Positions 1-12,165 of a stretch of DNA of 64,000 nt are shown here, piece by piece. The DNA lies in the NCBI RefSeq assembly GCF_026745355.1, contig NC_079209.1:41080035-41144034 (forward strand). The letters are read 5' to 3'. The first letter of the stretch is position 1, and every line of letters starts with the position of its first letter. The position numbers and the translations under genes are program-made. A model generated the notes under the pieces. That model made no database searches, was not told the origin of the DNA, and worked only from the letters and a program-made list of their open reading frames with translations. The DNA comes from Beta vulgaris subsp. vulgaris (taxonomy: Eukaryota; Streptophyta; Magnoliopsida; Caryophyllales; Amaranthaceae).

Positions 1-2059
1 GTAGGATATATTTGTGTATGTAAGGATACATTAATAAAATTGACGTATTTAAGGCAAAAGTTATTACTCCCATCTCACAATAGTTAATTGTATATTTGCG
101 TTAAGCAAGAATTTTTATAAATAAAATATTCAATGAATATTTTTTGGTATATCTAATCAATAAAAAAACTTCCATTACATTTTAGCATGACATCGATTTG
201 CTACATCAGTCATTGAACGCATGAGTCTTAAACTTGTTTTAACATATAATTTTTATTACATTATATGATTATATAAGAACTTTAAATCATGATTATTCAA
301 GCTTATATAATAATTATAATAATTATAATTTCAATAAATTTGGGAAAAAAACAACTATTTAATAAAAAAAAATACAACAATTATTACTTCAACTTAAATT
401 AAGTTCAGTTCAGCTCTCAATTTTCGTCTCTTATCCAGTTCAGTTCAGTTCATTACATTATATGATTATAAGCTGGGGAGAACAGGCCATTAGTGATATT
501 CAGTTCAGTTCAATTCAAGTGTTTTGAGCAAACGTACAGAGGTCTTGAGAGACACGTATTTCTCAAACCGATGTGTTAAAAAATTGGAAGAATTTAGAAT
601 TGGAAAATTGAAATCATAAACTCACATGCACCTTAATTAAGATAATTTGTGACATATAGAAGTAAAAAGTAAAAAAAGTAATCCATCCCCTCAAAAAAAT
701 TAAAATAATAAAATAATCCATTAAAAAAGAAAAGAAAAGAAATCCCCTCAAAAAAAAAAAAAAAAAAAAAGAAAAGAAAAAACTCAAAATTAGGAGGATG
801 CCGTTGAATTATCACGCAATTAGGAAAGAAGTTCTTCTTCCCCTATCTTCTTCCCATATCTCGCACAAAAAAGGTCCAATTCAATTGCGAAAAAATCTGC
901 TATGCAATCTCAAAGAATCATTCAGATCTTCCAAAAAAGGAGGGAATTATTAGCGGGAATTTGAAATGAAATTAGGTCAAAAAACGTAAGAGAGATTTCC
1001 CTCATTATTTTGGCGGTAAGTCATACTTTAGTTGATTGTTTGCATAATAATTCATTCAATTATACAAAATCACGCACAAGAAATTTCATTCGTAATTTTT
1101 CAAAATTATAAAATTTCTTGCAGATTCTTCAATATTCATTGATACTGAATTCGAAGGAGGAGTTTGCTCAAAACAGTCTGAATTGCACCATCTTCATATT
1201 CAGGTAAGTTCTCCATATAAATCGTTTTCTAACTTATTTCAGCACTATTTCGTTTTCGAAATCATTCAGATTTCTTGCAGAGTCTTAATATTCCGTTGGG
1301 TCTCACTGATTTCTAGAACTCATTTTGGCAATTTACAGTTTGTATTCTTTAATTCGATAAAATTACAATCTTAATGCTTTCTCATTGAATCAATATTACT
1401 TGCAGGGTTGTGCTAACATTCTTTCAACTAGATAATTTCAAGTTCTTCAGGGAAGGTATAGTTAGTAATGCTTTGGTTTAATAGATTTATTCCAATTTAG
1501 ATTATATTGATGAATGTGTTAGCTGTAAAGTTTTCATGTTTTTATCATAAAATGTTAGTAGTGCTTTGGTTTTATTATAATATGTTGTGTTGAATGAGTT
1601 AGATTAGAAAATTCTTCATAACAAATTATTGTTGCATTACTATAAACTACTTCAAATGCTGCTGCAGCAGCAAGAGCTGCATTACCACTTTAATTGAGTT
1701 TCATGTTAAATGTTCTTCACGCAGTTAGGTGCTATCGTGATTATACACCATCATCCACGAGTAGCTACCCTAGTTATTCTTCCACACTACTAAATTATAA
1801 TATGTTGTGACGAACTTACAACCTTATCCTAAAAATTGTAGATAGTCATGTTGTATGTAGTGATTCTACTTAGTCTCAAGTGACAAATTAGAGCTACTGG
1901 TATTTACAAAACTATGACTACAAAAATTCCCTTTTATGCAGCAATTCTTTTAGCATTTGTAGCATATCTGATAATCATAAAATGTTAGATTAGATAATTG
2001 ATGCTTTATTTATAATCATGACTAAATTATTCATCTAATTGGATCAAAGGTAGGACAAT
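1..2059. other. Left flank, probably 5' region of the CACTA element
   Basis: No protein-coding gene is recognisable. The stretch has a long A-run near 750-780 and a TTCAG-rich patch at 405-515. Between about 1010 and 2055 there is a succession of splice-like signals: GTAAGT near 1016 and 1203, TTGCAG near 1122, 1280 and 1405. These would fit a multi-intron 5' leader for the transposase starting at 2060. I looked for a CACTACAAA-type terminus and for the subterminal repeat seen at the right end and found neither, so the left boundary of the CACTA element lies outside the window or has been lost. Confidence 0.35.
405..515. repeat. TTCAGTTCAG-rich patch
   Basis: Clusters of the pentamer TTCAG occur with an internal AGCTGGGGAGAACAGGCC. 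Its reverse complement resembles GGCTTGTTCTCCCCAACTT at 55531-55549, which also precedes a TTCAG-rich patch. The two patches are probably copies of one dispersed repeat family in opposite orientation. No target duplication was resolved. Confidence 0.5.
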
Positions 2060-5000
2060 ATGGAATCATATAATCGTGACTGGATGCTATGCAAGAAAAA
2101 TGACCCCAAGTATAGAACTGGTGTGAAGAAGTTCTTAGAGTTTGCTTTTACACAAGGAAAAGGAAACCAAGTTGTACCATGTCCTTGTGTGAAATGCAAC
2201 AATGAGAGGAGGAAAACCAGGCCGGAAATAGAATTAGATCTGCTAAAGTTTGGGATTGTTAAGAGTTACACACGTTGGGTACGACATGGTGAAAGCTTTG
2301 AATGCCAAGTTGATGCAAATGCTTTGATGACTCGCATCAAAATATAGAGCATAATTATATGAGTGACATGTTGTATGAAGCATTTGGAATGGCGACACAA
2401 GAAGTAGATGCTGAGGTTGGAGAAGCTGTGGATGCAAAGGCTAATGTTGGTATTCGAGGAGATCCAAGTGAAGAAGCCAAAACATTTTATAAATTAATGG
2501 AAGACCTTGAGTTGCCGTTATATCCAGGCTGTAAAAACTTTTCAAAGTTGTCCTTTCTGCTTAAGTTATTTCACATAAAGTGCTTAGGGGGGATAACAGA
2601 TAAAAGTCTTTCTATGATTCTTGATCTTTTCAAGGAAGCATTGCCGGAGAATAACACTTTGCCAGAATCCTTCTACGAAGCTCAAAAGACGGTGAAGAAG
2701 TTGTCTCTTAACTCCATCAAGATTGATGCTTGTCCCAATAATTGCATGCTATTTTGGAAAGAGCATGCTAATGCGGATGAATGTATAAAGTGTCATGCAT
2801 CAAGATGGAAAAAAAAGGAACAAGGGAATGGAAATCCCACTACAGAACCCAATCCCAAAAAGCTTCCATGTCAGACAATGAGGTATTTCCCTTTAATACC
2901 CAGGCTTCAGAGAATGTTTATGTCATCTAAAACTGCCGCTAGTATGAGATGGCATTCAGATGAACGTCAGAGTGACGATGGGGTAATGACATTCAAAAGC
3001 TTGGAAATCATTTGACGATAAATATCCATCTTTTGCCTCTGAAACACGAAATGTTCGCCTTGGTTTAGCAAGTGACGGCTTCAGTCCCTTCAGGAATGGA
3101 CATATTCCCCATAGCACATGGCCAGTGGTTCTAATACCATATAATTTTCCTCCATGGCTTTGCATGAAACAACATTCTCTGATTTTGTCCACGCTCATTC
3201 CAGGCCCTAAGGGACCTAAGAAGAATATTGATGTGTATCTCCAACCTCTAATTGAGGAACTTAAGTTGCTTTGGAATGTTGGTGTGGAGACGTATGATGC
3301 CTCAAAAAAACGAAGTTTAGGTTGTTCGCTTCTTTGTTATGGACTGTTAGTGACTATCCTGCTTATGGTGATCTCTCTGGATGGAGTACGGGAGGAGAAA
3401 AAGGTTGTCCTACTTGCAACAGTGACACATCTTCAGAATGGCTAAGAAATGGGGGTAAGTACTGTTACATGTGTCATCGCCGATTTCTACCCATTGATCA
3501 TGAATGGAGGTACGATGGGGCATCTTTTGACGGCACACATGAGATTAGACCAAAGCCAAAGGAGTTAACGGGTGAGGAAGTGCTTGAACAATTGGTGGAT
3601 GTTGAATGTGTTACATCCCTTGAGACTCCTACTAGGAAGAGAAATCGACGCAAAGATCAAAAGAACAAATGCAAAGCAATATGGAGAAAAAAGAGCATTT
3701 TCTATGAGTTGCCGTATTGGAGTAGTCTTCTAGTGCGTCATAATTTAGATGTGATGCACATTGAGAAGAATGTTTGTGAGACCTTACTTGCTACGTTGCT
3801 TGACATAGAAGGGAAAAGTAAGGACAATCTGAATGCACGACATGATTTGAAGGAAATGAAAATTAGAAAGTCCCAGCATGCTAAAGAACGAGACGATGGT
3901 AGTTGGGAGATTCCCCCGGCTCCTTACACGTTATCCTTGGAGGAAAAAAAGAAGCTATGTACCTTCCTGACGAGTGTCAAGTTCCCTGATGGCTATGCTT
4001 CAAATATCTCCCGAAATTCATTGCTGAGAGAGCGCAAATTGGCAGGTTTGAAAAGCCATGACTTCCATGTCATTATGGAGCATCTTCTTCCTCTTGCTAT
4101 ACGTGATTGGCCGAAGTCACTGTCCACACCACTTATTAAATTGAGTTCATTTTTCAAGGAATTGTGCTCTAAGACATTGAATGTGAAAGACTTAGAAATA
4201 ATGGACAAGGAAATAGCCGTCATCCTATGCGAGTAGAAAAGATTTTCCCACCGGCTTTCTTTGTGATTATGATTCACCTGTCGGTACACCTTGCAAAAGA
4301 AGCAATGATTGCGGGACCCGTTCAATATCGTTGGATGTACCCTATTGAGAGGTATGTAGCTTAATATAGTTTGGAAGATAAAAACATCAAAATTTATTAT
4401 CTTCTTGACTTGCTTGCTTAGTTTAGTTGTTCCTCTTGTGTAGGTATTTATGTAAACTGAAGAGGTACGTTCGTAACAAAGGGCATCCTGAAGGGTCGAT
4501 AGCAGAAGGCTATCTTCTAGAGGAGTGTCTGACATTTTGTTCAAGATACATGGAGGATATTGAAACACAATTCAATAAGGAAGATAGAGTCTATGACTGT
4601 GATGATCATGGTGATGCTGAGGATCGATTACCCATTTTTAAGACAAGTGGTCGAGCGGTCGGGAAAGTCACACCTCGATCATTAACAACACAAGAATGGG
4701 AGGATCTCCATTTTTATGTGCTCAATAATTGTGAAGAAGTGAAGCCATTCATTGAGTAAGTTTTAGTGTTCTGCAATCAAACCATCTACATATATGCTAA
4801 GTTTGTAATTCACCATTATTGTCCTATTTTGCACTAGTGAGTATGAGCGTGAAGTTTCAAACACAACAAAGATGACAATCGCTAGGAAGCGCAAGTTCAT
4901 TCAATGGTTCAAACATCGAGTAAGTTAAAATAACGAGAAATTTGCCTCCCTCATAGGCATCTTGTCTACCTATTTACGTATATAAGTTGGAATAATGTTT

Positions 5001-5520
5001 GGTGCAGGTGACTTCTTTAGCTCAAGAAAAGCATCCTGCTGACTGAACATTTACAGGCCTTAGCGGATGGCCCAGATCGTGTTGTAGCGACTATGCACGC
5101 TACATGGTAAATGGTTGTATGTTCCGCACAAAGGACAGTGAAATGGAAAGAGAGACACAAAACAGTGGGATTGTTGTGTTGGGGGAAAATGATCTTGAAT
5201 ATTACGGTCTGCTGCGCGAAGTCATTGAAGTACAGTACACAGGAGGAAATCGTGTCACTTTGTTCATGTGTGATTGGTGGGATGTTCATAGTCATGGGCG
5301 AGGAATAACTAAAGATTGCTTTGAATTCATCAGTGTCAATATTGGAAAGGTGTTGGGAAATGATCCCTACGTTTTAGCTTCACAAGTTGGGCAAGTGTAC
5401 TATGTTCAGGACGTTGCGAAGCCAAATTGGAAGGTTGTAGTGAAGGCAAACCCAAGGAACTTCTACGACGTTCCTGAAATACTTGTCCAAGATAGCATTG
5501 GGGAAACAACGAAAGTTTAA
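2060..5520 (+). pseudogene. CACTA transposase, TNP2-type (broken)
   Basis: This catalytic transposase remnant is read through several frames. The order matches the family. An N-terminal transposase-associated domain runs 2060-2347 (with CPCVKCNN), ending in a stop. The Tnp2 core follows in three pieces, 2359-3000, about 2996-3310 and 3310-4236, with landmarks MRWHSDERQSD, GWSTGGEKGCPTCN and RHNLDVMHIEKNV. The DUF4218-like part contains YRWMYPIERYLCKLK and the C-terminal DUF4216-like domain (5104-5520) contains VNGCMFRTKD and NSGIVVLGENDLEYYG. Frame changes lie in A-runs near 2995 and 3304-3310 and near 4235 and 5043. Introns look intact at 4352-4443, at 4756 to about 4836, and from about 4920 to 5007. 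The stop at 2345, at least four frameshifts and the lack of a continuous frame make it a pseudogene. Confidence 0.9.
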
Positions 5521-5795
5521 TGTGTTTGGCTTTTTTTTTAAATTGATCCATTATAGGGATTTAATAATTCCATTTATATTGATAGAGTTGTTAAACCATT
5601 TGTATTGAAATTTTTATGGTAGTTATTATAATTTGTCTGTTTGTTTGAAATTTATGGAATATCAACTTAGATGTTTTTTACATTCTTTTCGTGCTATTGA
5701 AATTTTTATGGTAGTTATTATAATTTTTGTTTGTTTGAGTAAGTAATGATAATGTTTTTTGTTAGCGTGTTTTTCTTCGGTGTTGGGAGTTTTTC
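5521..5795. other. AT-rich spacer between the two CACTA genes
   Basis: A short stretch (TTTTTATGGTAGTTATTATA) occurs twice, near 5610 and 5705. This is a local direct duplication in otherwise featureless sequence. No coding or RNA signal was seen. Confidence 0.4.
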
Positions 5796-6210
5796 ATGAA
5801 AATGTCCAAACCAAGTGGAAAGACATCCAGGAAAAAGTTGAAGGTCCAACAAATGAGTACGGAAGCTGAGACTTCAAAGGATTGAAGCTAACAAACAAAG
5901 CTGGAGAATCTAGGTGTGAAGCGCATTATGGCTACATGAGTAGTCTAGTGGATAGCACGAAGCAGAAGAAGGAGGTGAGCAGGATCAAGAGTAAAGCTAC
6001 CTTAGATAAGATAGTGACTACTCACCGGAGGATGATCTTTCGGATGATGGAAATGACGAGGAAGCCACTATTGCAAACAAGAAAAGGAAGGTATGTTGAG
6101 TTAGATTTTGAAATTTCTTTTTACTGATTGAGGTTGCATATGTGCTCTTAGTATTGCAAATGCCTTTTGATATGTTCTTATTATGTGTGACAAGGAAGGG
6201 AGGACAGGGT

Positions 6211-6375
6211 AGGGAGGGTATTGAGGGGGTGGGGAGTGGCTGTGAGAGGGCAGGGAGGGGTGGGTATTAGTTTTGGCAGGGTAGGGAGGGTATTGAGGGG
6301 GTGGGGAGTGGCTGTGAGAGGGCAGGGAGGGGTGGGTATAGTGTGTGTAGTGGCAGGGTAGGGAGGGGGTGGGGA
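6211..6375. repeat. G-rich minisatellite, 72-76 bp unit, about 2.2 copies
   Basis: The unit beginning AGGGAGGGTATTGAGGGGGT starts at 6211 and 6283, and a truncated third copy starts near 6359. The block is strongly G-rich on the plus strand and directly precedes the captured H+-ATPase fragment. Minus-strand open frames through it are proline/histidine-rich artefacts of this composition. Confidence 0.85.
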
Positions 6376-6523
6376 GTGCATGCAGCTGAGGATGAGGTGG
6401 AAGCAGAAGTGAGATCGATCCTCTAGTGAAGAGTTCCACTCCTTTATGGCTGTTGAGAGTTTGAATGTTAGTGTTGCAGCGGGTGTTCTTTTGCACCATT
6501 TGATAGGCAACAATTATACAAGT

Positions 6524-7258
6524 AGTGACCAGAAAATACCTCTTCTCCAGGATTCTTAGTCACTGGCAGAGATTCTCCAGTGAGAGCAGATTGGTCAATT
6601 CTTCAGAGGATCGCCCTCAAGAAGACGAGCATCAGCAGGGACTATGTCTCCTAATTTGATGCTAATCACATCTCCTGGGACTAGTATTTGAGCCTCTTGT
6701 TCACTCCATCGCCCATCTCGAAGAATCTGCGTCAAAAAGTAGCATGATTTATAGACAAATTAGTGGAAATAGTACAACATTGAAATATTGTCCTTTCATT
6801 TCTTGCTTACCTTGGTTTTAGGAGCAAGGTTAGCCATAAGTGCTGCTGCTGCATTGCCAGCATTGTTTTCTTCTATGAAATTGATTGTAGAGTTGATCAC
6901 TAGCAGTACCATAATACCGACAAAATCATGCCAGTCTGGAGGCCTATGATCACAATTTGCCAAGACAATAGCCATTAAAGCAGTTGCTTCCATAACCCAT
7001 GATAATGGGTTCCACATAAAGCCAAGAAACTTCAGGAATTTGCTCTCCTGTTGATTTCAGATCAAACAATCAGGCATCAGGTGTGACAAAAGCTTAAACG
7101 GATAAACCATAAACTCTTGAAAGTAACAGATACTTAACCGATTTTTCTTCTAGCTTGTTTGGGCCAAAAATTTGAAGACGGTTGGCTCCTTCTTCTGATG
7201 ACAGACCTTCTCTTGAGCATTTTAACTGCTCAAACACTTCCTCTATAGGTATTTTCTC
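6524..7258 (-). pseudogene. Captured plasma-membrane H+-ATPase gene fragment
   Basis: This is the N-terminal part of a P-type (P3A) proton pump, which in plants extrudes H+ across the plasma membrane. Three exons are visible on the minus strand with GT-AG borders. Exon 7258-7139 (40 codons) includes [11 protein letters not shown]. Exon 7047-6811 (79 codons) includes [13 protein letters not shown] and [20 protein letters not shown], covering the first membrane segments. The exon from 6726 to about 6524 includes [11 protein letters not shown] and the actuator-loop motif [10 protein letters not shown]. An extra A near 6600 shifts the frame after EGDP. Similarity stops soon after VFSG, before the phosphorylated Asp and the rest of the pump. 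A possible upstream exon ends at 7559 (EINSKFE, then GTAAAT). It lies antisense inside the CACTA element, so it is a transduplicated fragment and not a working gene. Confidence 0.88.
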
Positions 7259-10189
7259 CTGCAAAGCAGATATATACTTTTGAAATTAGAAAATGCCACT
7301 AAGATTGGCTAGAACACAAGAATGAGTCAGGTGAAATTCGAAATGAACACTAATCTTTATTAGATAGTGTCAAAGCTTAAAACCTTAAAAGAAACAGAGC
7401 TTCAGTACCATGTGGAGAAGAGGGCATTGCAATTAACGTATTGCTTTATAATTCAAGTGAGAGCTTTGGAGCATATCGTTTCATCTTTATGGCAAAAACT
7501 TCTATTCATATTAAACAAGTCCCATATGTGTAATGTATAGTCTCAATAGAAAATTTACCTCAAACTTGCTGTTGATCTCCTTTATGTTAGATGCATCTAT
7601 ATTTTGCTATTTGAATTGTTCTCTTCCCCTCCCCCTTCCTTAGACGAAAGCAAACCCTTTATTTTGCTAATGAATTTCAAATGCTTTCTTTTTCTTATAC
7701 GAAACAAAATGGCAGGCACATAACCAGGACTGTGCGAATAAGGGGACGAAAAGGAACTTCATTTTACCGGGTGCAATCGGCTCTTTGTTGACGCAGAGCA
7801 AAAACGTGCAAGGGAAAGGAAACAAAGGGGGAAATGTGCAGCTAACGAGCAGCCCTCAATCTCTTACAGAAAGGTTCACCTTTTAAACCACACTCATTCC
7901 ATTTATGAAAGTCATTAGATTTAGTTTCATTCTAATATCTTAGTTGCGAAATCACTGCAATACAGCGATCAGCAGTCAACAGGAGGCGGAAGTTCAAGAC
8001 AAGATGGACTTCGATGAAGGTATAGTAGTCCATATGTATAAATATAGGATTTAATAACAGAATACCTATGACAAATGAACTTATGTACTTCTAGGCATTA
8101 TATGTCTGAGATTGTTTAATTTCTTTACAGAAATGAAAGAGTCCGATGAAATTGGGAAGGCTGATGTGGGGATAGTGAATTTCATGAGCGAGAAAGTGAT
8201 GGAATCAATGCAAGGGAATCCCAAAAAGCAATTGACCAAGAAGGTGTGTTTAAAGAGCCATTGCCTCTTCTTTCCTTTTTATTGATTGACGAATGTGTAA
8301 GCTTCCAAGAGAGTTGATTTGAACATGTAAAGTGTGTTTTTTGACGGAAAATTGAAATTTGGGTCAGAAGGCTCGATGGAGAAGAAAGGCGAAAGCATGC
8401 TAACAGGAGAAAAGGAGGCATCTAATGAAACAGGTATGGTGTGGCTCATTTATTTAAAGACATACCCTAAGCCTATTTTTTTAAGACAATGTTTATTTTT
8501 ATTCAAATTAACACATGTCAGGAAAGGGAAAAACGAAGAAGTCATATAAAACCAAAACACCAAGAGGTCCTACAAGAAATTTACAACTGGCTAAAATGAG
8601 ACCCAGTGAGAAGATAAAGGTAGATTTTGATGTCAGTGGTCAACCAATAGGTGTCAACAGAGCTAAGCTATCAAGTTACTGTGGTTCCCTCGTCAGAGAT
8701 CCTCTGGATGCACCACTTTATCGTATTGAAGAATTTTCACAAGTTCCACAAGAGAATAAGGAGAAGATGTGGAAGCTCATTTTGGTAGAACAATACTTCC
8801 ACAAGCATTGATAATTCTTCAATATCTTTTACGAACTTTATTTTCTAATTAGAACATTTCTCATGTGCAGGAAAATTTGATATTGGGCTGGATGATGTTA
8901 AAGATCAAGATGAACGTGAAAAGAAAAGAAAAGATAAGAGGAAGTATATCATGACATCTTTGAACAAGAAGTATCGGAATTTTCGTGCACGTTTGAAGAG
9001 AGAATATTATGAGACTGAAGAAAATATGACGACAGACTGAAAGAAGATAATGGGCCCCCAAGTGTTGACGAAAAAGACTGGGAGTGGCTTGTATCATACT
9101 TTGGCACTCCAGACTTTCAGGTTAATGCACCCTCGTACATTGCATAGATTTCTTTATTTATTTTCAATTTTTATCATTTCACACAATTGTAATTTGTTTA
9201 TATTTGAATTTAATAGAAAAAGAGTGCAGAAACATTGAGAATAGGTCATACCTTGATGCCGGACATACGGCAGGAACAAAAAGTTTTGCACAAAAAGACA
9301 AGATATGGTAACGCGTGTTCTTTCACCATTCCTGTCCTAATTTTTGGAATAGTTACTTAGGTTTATTGTTTGCCATTCCTTCAGTTTGAACGTGACAAGG
9401 TAATGCCAGGATTATTGGAATTGTACGAGGAGACTCATACCAGAAGCGACAAAACACTGTAACTCAATCGGCACAGGACACCATGGTAACGATTATTCAA
9501 ACTGGATTTTTTTTGGTTGTATTTGAAAGTATATTCCTACTTGACAAGATCTTCTCCCGTTGCTGCAGAATGAAATTAAGCAGCTAGTTGAGCAACGAAA
9601 CACTTCAGAAACAAAAATGACTGATGAAGAAATCTATGCAACAGTTAAGCCAAAACGCAAGCCAAGTGCACGTGATCGACAAAAAGGGATAAGTCCCTTA
9701 GTGACATCATTATTTGGGTCATTTAGTGAAGGAGAAAAGTTTTGCAAAGAGGCTGAAGCATCCAAAAATGAAGCTAGTGAGGCAAAGAAGGAAGCAAACG
9801 AGGTTAAGGAGAAGAACGAAGCTCTAAGTAATATAGTGAGAGGCCTCGAAAAGAAATCTAGACTTATGGAACGCGCCCTAGAAGCCTTCATGAATTTGGC
9901 TGGATACAACATGTTCGATCTTAATATGGATGCGGTATGTCATAGATTATACCTTCAATTTAATGCAAAACAGATTAACACATGTGCATTATTAACAATT
10001 ACAAATATTAACTTATGTATTAATACTTATGACAGTGGACCGATGAAGAGGATGAGGAAGAGCTAATTCAAAAGTCTGAGAAAAAACACAATGATGTTGA
10101 AGATTAAAGATATTTGTTAGATATCAGTATTAAAGGTGACCCAGGTTACTCCTTATCTTTTCTTTTTTTTTAAAAATCATTGGTGACTC

Positions 10190-10790
10190 TATAATAATGG
10201 TTATTCTGCTGCAATGTTGTTCTGCTGCTATGCTGCTGTTCTTCTGCTGCTATGCCGCTGTTGTTCTGCTGCTGCTGCTATGTTGTTGTTGTTCTGCTGC
10301 TATGCTGTTGTTGTTCTGCTGCTGCTGGTCTGCTGTTGTTGTTCTGCTGCTGTTCTGCTGCTGCTGCTATGCTGTTGTTGTTCTGCTTCTGTTGTTCAAC
10401 TTATGTTGATCTGCTGATGTTCAAGTTGAAGTTAATATACTGGTTTTTATATATTCTATGTTCAAGTTCATATACTAGTTTTTTTCCAATAATAATGGTT
10501 ATTGTGTTCTAAGGATTATGGTTTTGTTAGTGGTTATTATGGGTTTGTGTTCTAAGGAGTATGGTTTTGTTAGTGGTTCATATACTGGTTTTTTTCCAAT
10601 AACAATGGTTCAAGTTCAAGTTTTGTTGTTATGCTTCTGTTCTGATGTTGTTGATCTGCTGATGCTGTTATTCTTCTGTTGTTGTGCTGCTGTTATGCTT
10701 CTGTTGTTCTCATGTTGTTGATCTACTGCTGCTGTTATCTTCTGTTTGTTGTGCTGCTGTTGATCTGCTGATGTTGTTTTTATGGCAGTA
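10190..10790. repeat. CTG/GTT-rich microsatellite
   Basis: Long runs built from CTGCTG, GTTGTTGTT, CTGCTATG and TTCTGCTGC steps fill 10197-10405 and resume at 10625-10785. Apparent open frames rich in Cys/Leu (plus) or Gln/Asn (minus) are by-products of the repeat. It lies between the second CACTA gene and the subterminal repeats. Confidence 0.9.
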
Positions 10791-10799
10791 AATTGTCCT

Positions 10800-11540
10800 T
10801 TTTTTGCTGCTAACTTGTTCACATGGCATTAATGTTACTAGAGTATTGCCCCGAAGATTGGAGTACACAACTTTTGGGTTATAGTAGATTGACACAATAG
10901 ATAGATCTTAGGTTTCTCATTTTAAATTAAAAAGATTTGAGTTTGTAAATTAAAGTTTAAACTTGTTTGGGTTGCTGGATTTTGAGGATACAGGATTATG
11001 AATCGGACACAAGTCCTAAATTAAGTTTTAGGCGGTCCGTATTACAAAGGGAACTCTGTTGAATTTTCTGTAGAATTTTAATAACATATCTAGTTGTTTA
11101 AAATATTTGAGGATCACTTAATATAGTTTATTAGAGTTAGAGGTTCTAATATATTCATTGGATTCTAAAAGTTTTAGTAAGTTAAGCGTTTGAGGTCCAC
11201 ACTCGTGGTGAGTGTGATGGTAATGGCCCGGATTAGGATTTCCGCTGTGTTTAGTTCCTAATTAGGTTGGTTGTATATGTAGCACAGGTGTTTCTTACGT
11301 TACATGCGTGCCTTCTTTCTTTTTTTCTCCTTGTTTGTTTAAGATTTGGACTAATGTTTATTGTTTGTTTTAAGATTTTCCCATTTTCTAGGTTGAGAAT
11401 ATTTGAGATTACAGTTTAAATATTCGACTTTCCATGACTTCTTTCTCCTTTTTTTTATTTCTCTTTTCGCAATAATCTTAGAAATATAAAATCAGTCAGC
11501 TTCAAAATGTTAGTTCCGCTCCAACCACAATTCAAGTGGC
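10800..11540. other. CACTA 3' non-coding region
   Basis: AT-rich, with no gene, RNA or clear repeat recognised. It separates the microsatellite from the subterminal array. Confidence 0.4.
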
Positions 11541-11544
11541 ACTA

Positions 11545-12165
11545 AAAAATATCTTTAGATACAACAATAATTTATGTGATGCCGAAAAAAATGGCTATAG
11601 AGACAACTAAATTCATGTGACACTAAATACATGACTTTAAAGACAACTAACTACAATTGATGCTAAAATTAAGGGCTATGGAGACAACTAAATTCATGGG
11701 ATGCTAAATACATGGCTTTAGAGACAACTAACTACACTCGATGCTAAAAAAATGGCTTTAGAGACAACTAAATTCATGTGACGCTAAATACATGGTTTTA
11801 GAGACAACTAAATACAATTAATGCTAAAACAAATGGCTTTAGAGACAACTAAATTCATGTGACTCTAAATACATGGCTTTAGATACAACTAACTATAGTT
11901 GATGCTAAAAAAAATGGCTTTAGAAACAACTAAATTTATGTGATGCTAAAAAATATGGATTTAGAGACAACCAATATTCATGTGATGCTAAAAACATGGT
12001 TTTAGAGACAACCAACATACATCTGATGCTGAAATGTATCTTTAGAGGCACCAGAATATATTTGACACTAAAAACCATATAATTTAGAGGCAACTATGTT
12101 TATGTGATGCTAAAAGGGGGTTTCAGAGGCAACTCAGCCAAATGATGTGCCTCTATAGCCAAATT
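11545..12165. repeat. CACTA subterminal repeat array, about 15 copies of about 42 bp
   Basis: The core GGCTTTAGAGACAACTAA recurs about every 40-45 bases. Copies ending ATTCATGTGATGCTAAA alternate with copies ending CTACAATTGATGCTAAA, giving a partly dimeric order. The copies nearest the end drift to AGAGGCAACT. Arrays like this next to the ends are the binding platform for the TNPA-type protein in characterised CACTA elements. That role here is inferred from position and pattern. Confidence 0.88.

Larger units (their letters stand above)
5796..10107 (+). pseudogene. CACTA second gene, TNPA/Ptta-like (broken, multi-exon)
   Basis: This is the second gene of the CACTA element, equivalent to the plant Ptta/En/Spm family whose product binds element ends. 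Recognisable pieces are a basic Lys-rich start at 5796; exon-like blocks at about 8005-8019, 8131-8241, 8369-8432 and 8520-8783 (PRGPTRNLQLAKM, then VNRAKLSSYCG); 8870-9119 (PPSVDEKDWEWLVSYFGTP); 9217-9307 (HTAGTKSFAQKDK); 9385-9484 (LLELYEETHTRSD); a coiled-coil rich in Glu, Lys and Ala at 9569-9933; and a final acidic exon ending in TAA at 10105-10107. Junctions carry GT/AG. Frameshifts near 5880, 9025 and 9460 break it. The gap of about 2 kb between the first block and 8005 contains the antisense H+-ATPase fragment, so that fragment lies in an intron of this gene. Confidence 0.75.

Noticed and set aside
1784..1800. CACTACTAAATT as the CACTA left end
   Set aside because: No following A-run or subterminal repeats, and it does not match the right terminus beyond CACTAC.
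10197..10512. Overlapping plus-strand frames rich in Cys and Leu
   Set aside because: They are translations of the CTG/GTT microsatellite in all frames, with no start context or homology.
11545..12165. CRISPR-like regular repeat array
   Set aside because: Plant nuclear DNA; units are contiguous, degenerate and abut a CACTA terminus, so they are subterminal repeats.
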